Shown: positions 28,918 through 37,594 of the stretch, one piece after another | How positions within the stretch are numbered: the first letter of the stretch is position 1 | Layout: each line of letters opens with the position of its first letter | NCBI RefSeq assembly: GCF_014199205.1 | Contig: NZ_JACIJD010000002.1 | Span: 1 to 64,000 of the forward strand | Direction: 5' to 3' | Length of the DNA: 64,000 nucleotides | From: Muricoccus pecuniae | GTDB lineage: Bacteria; Pseudomonadota; Alphaproteobacteria; Acetobacterales; Acetobacteraceae | Position numbers and translations under genes: made by a program | The notes under the pieces: generated by a model | The model's input: only the letters and a program-made list of their open reading frames with translations | The model's database searches: none | What the model was told of the DNA's origin: nothing

Positions 28918-28942
28918 CCGACGCCTTATCCGGCGCCCCCGG

Positions 28943-29836
28943 TCACCGTTGAGTGCGGGGGCAGAAGAAGCTGCTGCGCCCGGCCTGGACGATGCGCTGC
29001 ACCCCGGGGCAGGCGGGCGGGCCGGGGCAGCGCGGGCAGGGCTGGCCGAGCCGGTCATAGACCTCGAAGCGCTCCTGGAAGCGCCCGATCTCCCCGTCGC
29101 TGCGGACGTAGTCGCGCAGGGAGGAGCCCCCGGCCTCGATCGCCTCCGTCAGCACGGACTTGATCGCCGGCACCAGCCGCGCCGCCCGCGCCCCGGGCAC
29201 GGTGCCCGCGAGGCGGCGGGGCGAGATGCCGGCGCGGAACAGCGCCTCGGCGACGTAGATGTTGCCCAGCCCCGCGACGACGCCCTGGTCCAGCAGCGCC
29301 GCCTTGATCGGCGTGTTCTTCCCGGCGAGGGACCTCGACAGGGTGGCGGGGGTGAAGCCCTCCTCCAGCGGCTCCGGCCCCATGCCGGCCAGCAGCTTGT
29401 GGCGGTCCTCTCCCTCTGTCGGCATGAGGTCCACGCAGCCGAAGCGGCGGGGGTCCTGGAAGCCCACGCGCCAGCCATGCCCGGTTTCGAGCATCAGGTG
29501 CTCGTGCGCCAGCCCGTCGCCTCCTCCGCGCGCGTCGGAGAAGGCGCCCTGCGGCGCAATCCGCGGCACCGGCCCCTCACCGGGCGGGCGGGCCACCATG
29601 CGGCCGGACATGCCGAGATGGATCAGCGCCGACTCCCCGCCGGAGAGCCGCATCAGCATGTATTTCCCGCGCCGCCGGAACCCCTCCACGCGGCGGCCTG
29701 ACAGGCGCTCGGCCAGCATCTCGGGGAAGGGCCAGCGCAGGCCGGCGCGGCGGGTCTCGGCGCGGGCGATCGTCTGGCCGGTGAGCACGGCGGAGAGGCC
29801 GCGCATCACGGTTTCCACCTCGGGCAATTCAGGCAT
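28943..29836 (-). CDS. mutM: Formamidopyrimidine-DNA glycosylase (Fpg/MutM) with altered zinc finger
   Basis: A 297-residue base-excision-repair enzyme removing 8-oxoguanine and formamidopyrimidines. The N-terminal PELPEVETV provides the catalytic Pro and Glu; RRGKYMLM has the conserved Lys, and [20 protein letters not shown] is the helix-two-turn-helix. The C-terminal finger is unusual: CPRC, then an inserted segment with one extra Cys (GPPACPGV), and finally FFCPRTQR, where Thr replaces the fourth Cys. The extra Cys may complete the zinc site. The gene diverges from ggt; in many alphaproteobacteria mutM diverges from ubiE instead. Confidence 0.93.
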   Translation of the reverse strand: MPELPEVETVMRGLSAVLTGQTIARAETRRAGLRWPFPEMLAERLSGRRVEGFRRRGKYMLMRLSGGESALIHLGMSGRMVARPPGEGPVPRIAPQGAFSDARGGGDGLAHEHLMLETGHGWRVGFQDPRRFGCVDLMPTEGEDRHKLLAGMGPEPLEEGFTPATLSRSLAGKNTPIKAALLDQGVVAGLGNIYVAEALFRAGISPRRLAGTVPGARAARLVPAIKSVLTEAIEAGGSSLRDYVRSDGEIGRFQERFEVYDRLGQPCPRCPGPPACPGVQRIVQAGRSSFFCPRTQR

Positions 29837-29891
29837 GGCCTGGATATGGTGCCGCGCGCATAGTTTCGTCCACGCCCGACGGAGGAACGCC

Positions 29892-31604
29892 ATGCGCCCC
29901 AGCCATCTGGTCGCCGCGTTGCTGCTCGCCGCCCCGCTCGGCGCCCCGGTGCCGGGTGCCCTGGCCGCGGAAGCGCCCACCCGCGCCGCGCGCCAGATGG
30001 TCGCGGCCGCCCATCCCCTGGCTGCCGGGGCAGGGCTGGACATGCTGCGCGCGGGCGGAACGGCGGCCGATGCCGCGGTGGCGGCCCAGGCCGTGCTCTC
30101 CGTGGTCGAGCCGCACGCGACCGGCCTGCTGGGCGGCGCGCTCCTCCTGCACTGGAGCGCCGGGGCGCGGCGGCTGGACGGCTACGAGGGCATCGCCTCC
30201 GCCCCCGCCGCCGCCACCTCCCGCCTGATCGAGGCCCCGGACGGCACGCGGGTGGGCGCCGCGACGGTCGCGCGCTCCGGCCGTTCCGCGGGGGTGCCGG
30301 GGAGCCTGCGGATGCTCGCCCTCGTCCATGCCGATCACGGGCGCCTGCCCTGGCGCGACCTCCTGGCCCCCGCGATCCGCGCGGCGGAGAGGGGATTTCC
30401 CCTGCCGCCCGGCCTGCACCGCGCCCTTCTCGCCCGCTCGGCGGAGCTGGTGCGCGACCCGGAGATCCGCGCGATCTTCTTCGGCGCGGAGGGGCAGCCG
30501 CTTCCGCCCGGCACGCTCATCCGCAATCCCGCCCAGGCCGAGGCCCTGCGCCTGCTGGCTGCGGAGGGGCCGGACGCCCTCTACACCGGCCCGCTCTCCC
30601 GCGCGGTGCTGGATTCCGTCTCGCGCGAGCCGGTCCCGGGATGGATGGCGGCCGGCGACCTCGCCGCCTATCAGGCGAAGCGCCGCGAGCCCGTCTGCAG
30701 CAACGCCTTCGGCCGCCAGGTCTGCTCCGCCTCCCCGCCCTCCTCGGGCGGGATCGCCGTGCAGCAGCAGCTCGGCCTCATGGACCGGCTGGGCATCGCC
30801 CGGCTCGCCCCGGATTCGCCCGAGGCGGCACACCTTATCCTTGAGGCCAGCCGCCTCGCCCTCGCGGACCGGCGCCGCTGGCTGGGCGACCCGGACCGCG
30901 TGCCCGTGCCCACCGGTCCCCTCGTCTCCCCGAGCTATCTCGCGAGCCGTGCCGGGGCGGTGCGGCCGGGGCAGGCCATGGAGACGGTGGCCGCCGGCAA
31001 CCCGATGGAGCGCCACGGCGCCCTGCCCGCCGCCTCGGACCCGCTGGCGCTGGCCGGCACCTCCCATGTTTCGGTCGTGGACGGGGCGGGCAACGCGATC
31101 GCCTTCACCACCACCAACAACCTCAACTTCGGCGCCGAGCGGCTGGCCGCCGGCATCGCGCTGAACAACGGGCTCACCAACTTCGCCGCCGATCCCGGCC
31201 CGCCAGAGGCTCCCGCCTTCAACCGCTTGGAGGGTGGCAAGCGCCCCGTGACCACCATGGCCCCCACCATCGTCCTCGGGGCGGACGGGGCGCCGGAGCT
31301 GGTGGTGGGCGCGGGAGGCGGGGCGCGCATCGTCGATTCCGTCGCGGTGGCGGTGGTGGAGGTGCTGGCCTGGGGCGCCGACGCCCGCCGCGCCACGGCC
31401 CGGCCGCGCATCGGTGCCCAGAACGGGGCGGAGGAGCTGGAGGCTGGCACCCCCGCCGCGGCCCTGGTGGAGCCCCTGCGCGCCATGGGCCACAGGCCCG
31501 TGGTGGCGGAGATGAACACCGGACTGCAGATCATCCGCCGCGTCCCCGGCGGCTGGGAGGGCGCGGCCGATCCCCGCCGGGATGGCGCCGCGCTGGGTGA
31601 CTAG
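29892..31604 (+). CDS. ggt: Gamma-glutamyltransferase
   Basis: A 570-residue periplasmic Ntn-hydrolase precursor that cleaves gamma-glutamyl bonds such as in glutathione. It has a signal peptide (about residues 1-26, ending GALAAE). Autocleavage should occur before Thr390 in [14 protein letters not shown], separating a large and a small subunit; the position matches Thr391 of the E. coli enzyme. The small subunit shows TTTNNLNFG and the oxyanion/loop region [23 protein letters not shown] precedes the ATG. It diverges from mutM across 55 bp. Confidence 0.9.
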   Translation: MRPSHLVAALLLAAPLGAPVPGALAAEAPTRAARQMVAAAHPLAAGAGLDMLRAGGTAADAAVAAQAVLSVVEPHATGLLGGALLLHWSAGARRLDGYEGIASAPAAATSRLIEAPDGTRVGAATVARSGRSAGVPGSLRMLALVHADHGRLPWRDLLAPAIRAAERGFPLPPGLHRALLARSAELVRDPEIRAIFFGAEGQPLPPGTLIRNPAQAEALRLLAAEGPDALYTGPLSRAVLDSVSREPVPGWMAAGDLAAYQAKRREPVCSNAFGRQVCSASPPSSGGIAVQQQLGLMDRLGIARLAPDSPEAAHLILEASRLALADRRRWLGDPDRVPVPTGPLVSPSYLASRAGAVRPGQAMETVAAGNPMERHGALPAASDPLALAGTSHVSVVDGAGNAIAFTTTNNLNFGAERLAAGIALNNGLTNFAADPGPPEAPAFNRLEGGKRPVTTMAPTIVLGADGAPELVVGAGGGARIVDSVAVAVVEVLAWGADARRATARPRIGAQNGAEELEAGTPAAALVEPLRAMGHRPVVAEMNTGLQIIRRVPGGWEGAADPRRDGAALGD

Positions 31605-31647
31605 CCCCGGCGTGACGCGGCGCGCCCCCGGGCCTATCTTCCCGCCC

Positions 31648-32391
31648 ATGCCCCAGAACGACACGATCGACTTCGGCTTCACCCCCGTCCCCCGCGCCGA
31701 GAAGGCGGGGATGGTGCGGCAGGTCTTCGACAGCGTGGCGCCGAAATACGACGTGATGAACGACCTGATGTCGCTCGGCCTGCACCGGGTCTGGAAGCGC
31801 ATCTTCGTCAACGCGATCGGAGCCGGCCCGCGCGACACGCTGCTCGACCTCGCCGCCGGCACGGGCGACATCGGCTTCCTGGCGAAGGAGCGCGGGGCCG
31901 GGCGGGTGATCCTGGCCGATATCAACCACGCCATGCTCGCTGTGGGGCAGGGCAGGGCGCTCGGCCGGGGCTTGGCCGCTGGGCTCGACTTCGTCTGCTG
32001 CGATGCGGAGCGGCTGCCCTTCCCTGACCGCTCCGTGGAGCGCGTCTCCATGGCCTTCGGGCTGCGGAACTGCACGGACAAGGACGCCGTGCTGCGCGAG
32101 GCCCGCCGCGTGCTGCGGCCCGGCGGGAAGCTCTTGGTGCTGGAGTTCTCCCGCCTGCAGGTCGCCGCGTTCGATCCGCTCTACAACGCCTGGAGCTTCA
32201 AGGCCCTGCCCGCGATCGGTGCGCGGGTGGCCCGGGATTCCGAATCCTACCGCTACCTCGCCGAGAGCATCCGCATGATGCCCGATCAGGAAGCGCTCTC
32301 CGGCATGTTCCGCGCGGCGGGGCTGGAGCGGGTGACGCATCGCAACCTCTCCGGCGGCATCGTCGCCATCCATTCGGGCTGGCGGCTGTGA
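31648..32391 (+). CDS. ubiE: Ubiquinone/menaquinone C-methyltransferase UbiE
   Basis: A 247-residue SAM-dependent methyltransferase of ubiquinone synthesis. Motifs: VFDSVAPKYDVMNDLMSLG (family signature 1), the SAM site LLDLAAGTGDIGF and FGLRNCTDKDAVLREARRVL (signature 2). The end matches UbiE (GGIVAIHSGW). Its stop overlaps the GTG start of coaBC (32388-32391). In most alphaproteobacteria ubiB lies between ubiE and coaBC; it is missing here. Confidence 0.95.
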   Translation: MPQNDTIDFGFTPVPRAEKAGMVRQVFDSVAPKYDVMNDLMSLGLHRVWKRIFVNAIGAGPRDTLLDLAAGTGDIGFLAKERGAGRVILADINHAMLAVGQGRALGRGLAAGLDFVCCDAERLPFPDRSVERVSMAFGLRNCTDKDAVLREARRVLRPGGKLLVLEFSRLQVAAFDPLYNAWSFKALPAIGARVARDSESYRYLAESIRMMPDQEALSGMFRAAGLERVTHRNLSGGIVAIHSGWRL

Positions 32392-33830
32392 CCCTTTCCG
32401 GCAAGCGCGTCCTCCTCATCGTCTCGGGCTCCGTCGCGGCCTATAAGGCGCTGGAGCTCGCGCGCCTGCTGGGCAAGGCGGGCGCGGCCGTCACCGGCCT
32501 GCTGACCGCGGGCGGGGCACGCTTCGTCACGCCCCACGCGCTCCAGGCAGTCACCAACCGGCCCCTCGCGGAGAGCCTCTGGTCGCTGGAGGAGGAGGCC
32601 GAGCGCGGCCATATCCGCCTCGCGCGCGAAACCGACCTCGTCGTGGTCGCCCCCGCCTCGGCCGACCGCCTCGCGCGCATGGCGGCGGGCATGGCGGACG
32701 ACCTGGCCGGCGCCGCCCTGCTGGCCTGGGGCGGCCCCGTCCTCGTCGCGCCCGCGATGAATCCGAGCATGTGGTCCCACCCGGCGACGGGGGCGAATGT
32801 CGCCACCCTCATGGCGCGCGGCGTAACCTTCGTCGGCCCCGAGGACGGGCCGATGGCCGAGGCGGAGAGCGGCACGGGCCGCCTCGCCGAGCCGGCCAAC
32901 ATCCTCGCCGCCATCACCGCCATCCTGTCGGACCCCGAGCACGGGGCGCCGGACTTCGCGCTGGAGGATGCGCTGGACGCGGCCATCGCCGCGCAGGAGG
33001 GCCGCCCGGCCCCGGCCCCGGCGCGCCGCGGTGGCGGCAGCCCTTCCAGCTTCAGCGACGGCCATCCCCACGCCGCCGACCATCAAGCCGACCCCTCCGA
33101 AGCCGCGCCCTCGACCTTCTCCGCCTCCCAGGCCGCGACCGCGGGCCCCGCGCCGCACGCGCTGCGCGGCACGGCGCCCGGTGCCCTGCCCCTCTCGGGC
33201 CGCCACGTCCTCGTCACCTCCGGCCCGACGCATGAGCCGCTGGACCCCGTGCGCTACCTCGCCAACCGGTCCTCCGGAAAGCAGGGCCACTCCATCGCCG
33301 CCGCCCTCGCGGCGCTGGGTGCCCGCGTCACCCTCGTCTCCGGCCCCGTGACGGTCCCCGACCCCGATGGGGTGACGGTGATGCGCGTGGAGACGGCGCG
33401 GGAGATGCTCGCCGCCTGCGAGGCCGCGCTGCCCGCCGATGCGGCGGTCTTCGCCGCCGCCGTCGCGGACTGGCGCCCCGCCGACCCCGCGCCGCAGAAG
33501 ATGAAGAAGCCGGCCGACGACGCCGCGCCGCCGCTGGCGCTCGTGCCGAACCCGGACATCCTCGCCACCCTCTCCCGCCATCCCCGCCGCCCGCGCCTCG
33601 TCATCGGCTTCGCGGCCGAGACGGAGCGCGTGATCGAGCACGCCCGCGCGAAGCTCGCCCGCAAGGGCTGCGACTGGATCGTGGCGAACGACGTGTCCGG
33701 GGACGCGATGGGCGGGGCGGAGAACACCGTCCACCTCGTCACCGCCAACGGGGTGGAGGACTGGCCGCGCCTGCCGAAGGTGGAAGTCGCCGCCCGTCTT
33801 GCGGACCGCGTGGCCGAGGCGCTGGCATGA
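32388..33830 (+). CDS. coaBC: Bifunctional phosphopantothenoylcysteine decarboxylase/phosphopantothenate-cysteine ligase
   Basis: A 480-residue fusion enzyme for two steps of coenzyme A synthesis. The CoaC half (about 1-185) is a flavoprotein with [15 protein letters not shown], catalytic His in [30 protein letters not shown] and [10 protein letters not shown]. The CoaB half (about 265-480) has [25 protein letters not shown] and KMKKPADD. Between them is an Ala/Pro/Ser-rich linker (about 200-262) longer than usual, with no predicted fold. The start is GTG, overlapping the ubiE stop by 4 bp. Confidence 0.94.
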   Translation: MTLSGKRVLLIVSGSVAAYKALELARLLGKAGAAVTGLLTAGGARFVTPHALQAVTNRPLAESLWSLEEEAERGHIRLARETDLVVVAPASADRLARMAAGMADDLAGAALLAWGGPVLVAPAMNPSMWSHPATGANVATLMARGVTFVGPEDGPMAEAESGTGRLAEPANILAAITAILSDPEHGAPDFALEDALDAAIAAQEGRPAPAPARRGGGSPSSFSDGHPHAADHQADPSEAAPSTFSASQAATAGPAPHALRGTAPGALPLSGRHVLVTSGPTHEPLDPVRYLANRSSGKQGHSIAAALAALGARVTLVSGPVTVPDPDGVTVMRVETAREMLAACEAALPADAAVFAAAVADWRPADPAPQKMKKPADDAAPPLALVPNPDILATLSRHPRRPRLVIGFAAETERVIEHARAKLARKGCDWIVANDVSGDAMGGAENTVHLVTANGVEDWPRLPKVEVAARLADRVAEALA

Positions 33831-34282
33831 GCCGCCGCGCGACCATCCGGGTGCTGCGCCTGCCCCATGCCGCCGACCTGCCGCTCCCGTCCTACGCGAC
33901 TGAGGGCGCGGCGGCGATGGACCTGCTGGCGGCGGTGGAGGCCCCGCTCGCTATCCCGCCTGGCGGCCGCGCCCTCGTGCCCACCGGCCTGCGCGTGGCC
34001 CTGCCGCCCGGGCATGAGTGGCAGATCCGCCCGCGCTCCGGCCTCGCGCTGAAGCACGGGATCGTCCTGCCTAACTCCCCCGGCACGATCGACGAGGACT
34101 ACCGCGGGGAGGTTCAGGTCATCCTCCTCAATGCCGGCACGGAGCCCTTCACGGTGGAGCGCGGCATGCGCATCGCCCAGGCCGTGCTGGCCCCGGTGAC
34201 GCATGGCGATTTCGAGGAGGTGGCGGAGCTGCCGGAAACGGCGCGCGGGGCCGGCGGCTTCGGCAGCACGGGCACGCGCTGA
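33827..34282 (+). CDS. dut: Deoxyuridine 5'-triphosphate nucleotidohydrolase
   Basis: A 151-residue trimeric dUTPase that removes dUTP and supplies dUMP for thymidylate. All five motifs are visible: [44 protein letters not shown] and the mobile C-terminal arm GGFGSTGTR. Its ATG overlaps the coaBC stop by 4 bp, so ubiE-coaBC-dut form one coupled operon. Confidence 0.96.
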   Translation: MSRRATIRVLRLPHAADLPLPSYATEGAAAMDLLAAVEAPLAIPPGGRALVPTGLRVALPPGHEWQIRPRSGLALKHGIVLPNSPGTIDEDYRGEVQVILLNAGTEPFTVERGMRIAQAVLAPVTHGDFEEVAELPETARGAGGFGSTGTR

Positions 34283-34323
34283 GAGCGCTTGCCCCGCGGC
34301 GCCCGACGGCCGACATCACCCCC

Positions 34324-35118
34324 ATGGACGGCCCCGCACCCCCCGACCTCGACTTCACCGAGGACGAGCTTCACCGCTACTCCCGTCACATCCTCCTCGG
34401 CGAGGTCGGCGCCATCGGCCAGGCGCGGCTGCGGCAGGCGCGGGTGCTGGTGGTGGGCGCGGGCGGCCTCGGCTCGCCTCTCGCCCTCTACCTCGCCGCG
34501 GCAGGGGTGGGCACGATCGGGCTGGTGGACCACGACACGCTGGAACTCTCCAACCTCCAGCGGCAGATCGCCCATCGCACGGACCGCGTCGGCCAGCCGA
34601 AGGTCGAGAGCATGGCGGCCGCGCTGCGCGCCCTGAACCCGCTGGTGACGGTGGAGCCCCATCTCCGTCGGCTGGACGAGGCGGCGGCGCGCGACCTGGT
34701 CCCCCGCTACGACCTCGTCTGCGACGGCACGGACAACTTCCCCACGCGCTTCCTCCTCGGCGATCTCTGCCACCATCTCGCGCGCCCGCTCGTCTCGGCG
34801 GCGGTGCTGCGCTTCGAGGGGCAGCTCTCCACCTTCAAGTCGCATCTCGGCGCCCCGCATCCCTGCCACCGCTGCCTCCACCCGGAGCCGCCGCCGCCCG
34901 GCCTCGTCCCCTCCTGCGGGGAGGCGGGGGTGCTCGGCGCCGTCACGGGCGTGATGGGCACGTTGCAGGCGACGGAGGTGCTGAAGGAGATCCTCGGCAT
35001 CGGCGATTCCATGTCCGGCCGGCTCCTGCTCTGGGACGCGCTGGACAGCCGCTTCCGCACCATCCGCCTCCGGCGGGACCCGGCCTGCGCGCTCTGCGGG
35101 GGCGGGGAGGGGGCGTGA
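34324..35118 (+). CDS. moeB: MoeB/ThiF/HesA-family adenylyltransferase
   Basis: A 264-residue E1-like enzyme that adenylates the C-terminal Gly of a small ubiquitin-like sulfur carrier (MoaD or ThiS). The start has YSRHILLGEVGAIGQ and ATP loop GAGGLGSPLALYLAAAGVG; DHDTLELSNLQRQIAH and DGTDNFPTRFLL are family motifs. Two CxxC pairs (CHRC and CALC) bind zinc. The rhodanese domain of MoeB-R proteins is absent. It is coupled by a GTGA overlap to a DsrE-like sulfur-relay protein, which supports a sulfur-transfer role. Confidence 0.88.
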   Translation: MDGPAPPDLDFTEDELHRYSRHILLGEVGAIGQARLRQARVLVVGAGGLGSPLALYLAAAGVGTIGLVDHDTLELSNLQRQIAHRTDRVGQPKVESMAAALRALNPLVTVEPHLRRLDEAAARDLVPRYDLVCDGTDNFPTRFLLGDLCHHLARPLVSAAVLRFEGQLSTFKSHLGAPHPCHRCLHPEPPPPGLVPSCGEAGVLGAVTGVMGTLQATEVLKEILGIGDSMSGRLLLWDALDSRFRTIRLRRDPACALCGGGEGA

Positions 35119-35486
35119 CCCCCCTCGGCATCCTCATGCGCGGGGCGGGGCACGAGCCGGCGCACTACGCCCTCGTCCTCGCCACGGCGGCGGCGGCGAT
35201 CGGCCGCCCCGTCACCCTCTTTGCTACCAATGCGGGCCTCGCCCTGTTCCGGCGCGACGGCGTGCTGCTGGGGGATCCGCGCGAAGGGCGGCTCGCCGAG
35301 CGCGGCGTCGCCGGCATCGCCGCGCTGCTGGAGGCGGCGACGGATCTCGGCATCCGGCTCATCGCCTGCGAGGCCGGGATGCGCGCGGAGGGGATCGAGC
35401 CGCCCGATCTCATCGGGGAGGTGCAGGTGGCGGGGGTCGTCACCTTCCTGGAGGCCGTCGGCGGCGGCCAGATGCTGTCGCTTTAG
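35115..35486 (+). CDS. DsrE/DsrF/TusD-like sulfur-relay family protein
   Basis: A 123-residue protein starting with GTG that overlaps the moeB stop. The fold pattern beta-strand LGILMRGAGH, helix, VTLFATNAGLALFRR, then LIACEAGM with Cys85 matches the DsrE/DsrF/YchN family, in which that Cys carries a persulfide. A late VVTFLEAVGGGQML strand-helix end also fits. Pairing with MoeB suggests sulfur delivery to molybdopterin, thiamine or tRNA, but this is inference. Confidence 0.75.
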   Translation: MTPLGILMRGAGHEPAHYALVLATAAAAIGRPVTLFATNAGLALFRRDGVLLGDPREGRLAERGVAGIAALLEAATDLGIRLIACEAGMRAEGIEPPDLIGEVQVAGVVTFLEAVGGGQMLSL

Positions 35487-35538
35487 GCCACACGAAGTCT
35501 TGACCAAAGGGGGCCGGTTTGCGCGTGATCGGGGCCTG

Positions 35539-36414
35539 ATGAAACGCCTTCTCGCCATGCTGCCCCTCCTGCTCGCGCCCTCCGCCCAGGCCTGGGCACA
35601 GGCCGCCGGAAGCCTGCCGCCGCCGGTCCCGCGCGGGGGGGCGGCCGCCCCCCAGCAGCCCGCCGCGCCGTCTTCCGCCGCACAGCCAGGTGCTGCCGCG
35701 CCGCGCCGGCCGGCGGCTCCGCCCGCGCCGCGCCCCACGCTGCCCCGGGAGGCGGGTGCCCCGGCGCCGGCCCGCCCCTCGGCCCAGCCCGCCCGGCCGA
35801 GCGAGCGCCGGGCCGAACCGGCGCAGGGCGCCCAGCCACGCGGGGCCGGTTCGCAGCCAGCCCAGCCCAACCGCCGGCGGGCGGCGGCCGGTGCTGCAGC
35901 GGGTGCCGCGGCGGGCGCGGCCGCGGGGGCCGCCGCACCGGCCCCCCAGCCCGCGCCCGCGCCGCCGGAGCCGCAGCCCACGGTGGGCTCGGTCACCAGC
36001 CTGCCCCTGCCGCGCTTCGCCGCGCTGCGGGCCGAGGAGGTGAACATGCGCACCGGCCCGGGCACCCGCTATCCGATCGAGTGGACCTATCAGCGGCGCG
36101 AGCTGCCCGTGCAGATCGTGCGCGAGTTCGAGCTCTGGCGCCGGATCCGGGACATGGAGGGCACGGAGGGCTGGGTTCACCAGTCCAACCTCACGGGGCG
36201 CCGAACCTTCGTCGTCACCGGGGAGGAGCGGGTGCTGCGCCGCCGCGCGGAGGACGGCGCGAATGTCGTCGCGCGGCTCAAGCCCGGCGTGCTCGGCCGC
36301 ATCCGCCTCTGCGAGGCCGGGCAGGTCTGGTGCGAGGTTCAGGTCGGCGAGCACCGCGGCTGGATGCGGCGGACGGAGTTCTTCGGCGCCATGCCCGAGG
36401 AGGAGGTGAAATAG
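35539..36414 (+). CDS. Secreted SH3-domain protein with Ala/Pro-rich linker
   Basis: A 291-residue protein with a signal peptide (MKRLLAMLPLLLAPSAQAWA). A long low-complexity region (about 22-155) rich in Ala, Pro and Arg includes five GAAA-type units. The C-terminal half holds one bacterial SH3 domain (FAALRAEEVNMRTGPGTRYP through EGWVHQSNLTGRR) and a second, weaker repeat (VLRRRAEDGANVVARLKPG to HRGWMRRTEFFG). Such proteins bind cell-wall peptides. The ATG at 35539 was chosen because the signal peptide begins there. Confidence 0.8.
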   Translation: MKRLLAMLPLLLAPSAQAWAQAAGSLPPPVPRGGAAAPQQPAAPSSAAQPGAAAPRRPAAPPAPRPTLPREAGAPAPARPSAQPARPSERRAEPAQGAQPRGAGSQPAQPNRRRAAAGAAAGAAAGAAAGAAAPAPQPAPAPPEPQPTVGSVTSLPLPRFAALRAEEVNMRTGPGTRYPIEWTYQRRELPVQIVREFELWRRIRDMEGTEGWVHQSNLTGRRTFVVTGEERVLRRRAEDGANVVARLKPGVLGRIRLCEAGQVWCEVQVGEHRGWMRRTEFFGAMPEEEVK

Positions 36415-36517
36415 CCCGCGTGAGGCTCGTTTCTCCCCGCGGCCGTCTTGCCGCCCGCGCAGCCCGCGCTCTATCCCTCCCGGCGATCCGGCCAGGGGCC
36501 GGCGCGGGGGAGAGGTC

Positions 36518-37489
36518 ATGACACGTTCGCACCGGTTCGGCCGCCGGCCGGTCCTGGCCCTGTCCGCGGCGCTGGGCCTGATGGCCGGGAGCGCGAGGGG
36601 GCAGGGGGCGCCGCTGCGCCTCGTCGTCGGCTTCCCCGCCGGCACCACGCCCGACACGCTGGCACGTCTCTACGGCGCCTCCCTCTCGGCGACGCTCGGG
36701 CAGCCGGTGGTGGTGGATAACCGCGTCGGCGGCGGCGGCATCCTGGCGGCCGAGGGCGTCGCCCGCGCGGTGCCGGACGGCAACACCCTCTTCGTGGCGG
36801 GCAACGGCCCGATCTCCATCAACCGCCACCTGACCGACCGCCTGCCCTTCGACCCCGACGCCAATTTCCGGCCCATCGGCTTCCTCGGCATCTCCATGCA
36901 GGTGCTGGTGGTCCGCCCCGGCCTCGCCACGGACCTCGCCGGCTTCCTCGCGGCGGCGCGGGAGCGGGATGTGAACTACGGCAGCGTCGGCGCCGGCTCG
37001 GCCAGCCATCTCCTCATGGCCGGGCTCTCGGCGACGGCCGGGCTGAAGGCCCAGCACGTTCCCTACCGCGGGGCGCCCCAGGCACTGATCGAGATCGCCT
37101 CCGGCCGGCTGGACGCGATGGTGGCCGCGATCGGCTCCGCCCTGCCGCTCATCCGGGAAGGGAAGGTGATCCCCCTCGCGGTCACCGGCCCGGCGCGGGA
37201 CCCGCTCCTCCCGGCGGTGCCGAGCTTCGACGAGGCGGGCCTGCCCGGCTTCGTCCTTCCCGTCTGGAACGCCCTCTTCGCGCCGCGGGCGACGCCGGAT
37301 GCGGCGGTGGCGCGCATCGCCGCCGCCCTCGCCGAGGCGCAGCGGGACGAGGCCGTGCGCCGGGGCGTGACGGCCGCCGGCTTCTCCGTCGAGGCGCGCG
37401 ACCCCTCGGCCATGGCCGCCTTCATCTCGGCCGAGAGCGCGCGCTGGGGCGAGATCGCGAGGGCCACGGGGGTGCGCCTGACCGATTGA
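36518..37489 (+). CDS. Tripartite tricarboxylate transporter substrate-binding protein (TctC/Bug family)
   Basis: A 323-residue periplasmic binding protein with a signal peptide (to about residue 29, SARGQ). Bug-family motifs: LRLVVGFPAGTTPDTLAR, GQPVVVDNRVGGGGILAAE and VNYGSVGAGSASHLLMAGL, with VPYRGAPQALIEIASGRLDA in the second lobe. TctA/TctB membrane genes are absent nearby, as is common for the many orphan Bug proteins of Acetobacteraceae and Burkholderiales. Ligand unknown, probably a carboxylate. Confidence 0.85.
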   Translation: MTRSHRFGRRPVLALSAALGLMAGSARGQGAPLRLVVGFPAGTTPDTLARLYGASLSATLGQPVVVDNRVGGGGILAAEGVARAVPDGNTLFVAGNGPISINRHLTDRLPFDPDANFRPIGFLGISMQVLVVRPGLATDLAGFLAAARERDVNYGSVGAGSASHLLMAGLSATAGLKAQHVPYRGAPQALIEIASGRLDAMVAAIGSALPLIREGKVIPLAVTGPARDPLLPAVPSFDEAGLPGFVLPVWNALFAPRATPDAAVARIAAALAEAQRDEAVRRGVTAAGFSVEARDPSAMAAFISAESARWGEIARATGVRLTD

Positions 37490-37594
37490 ATCGGGGCCGG
37501 AGCATGATCGTGCCGCGTGTGCTCGATTTCACGGGGCCGCGATCCGGTCTAGTATGGGCCGCCGCCACACAGTCCCTGCCGAGCCCGTCATCTC

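Noticed and set aside
35500-35528. TTGACC as a -35 before the SH3-protein gene
   Set aside because: The hexamer 17 nt downstream (GCGTGA) does not resemble a -10.
37550-37555. TAGTAT as a -10 element for the 621-residue protein gene
   Set aside because: No acceptable -35 lies 16-18 nt upstream.
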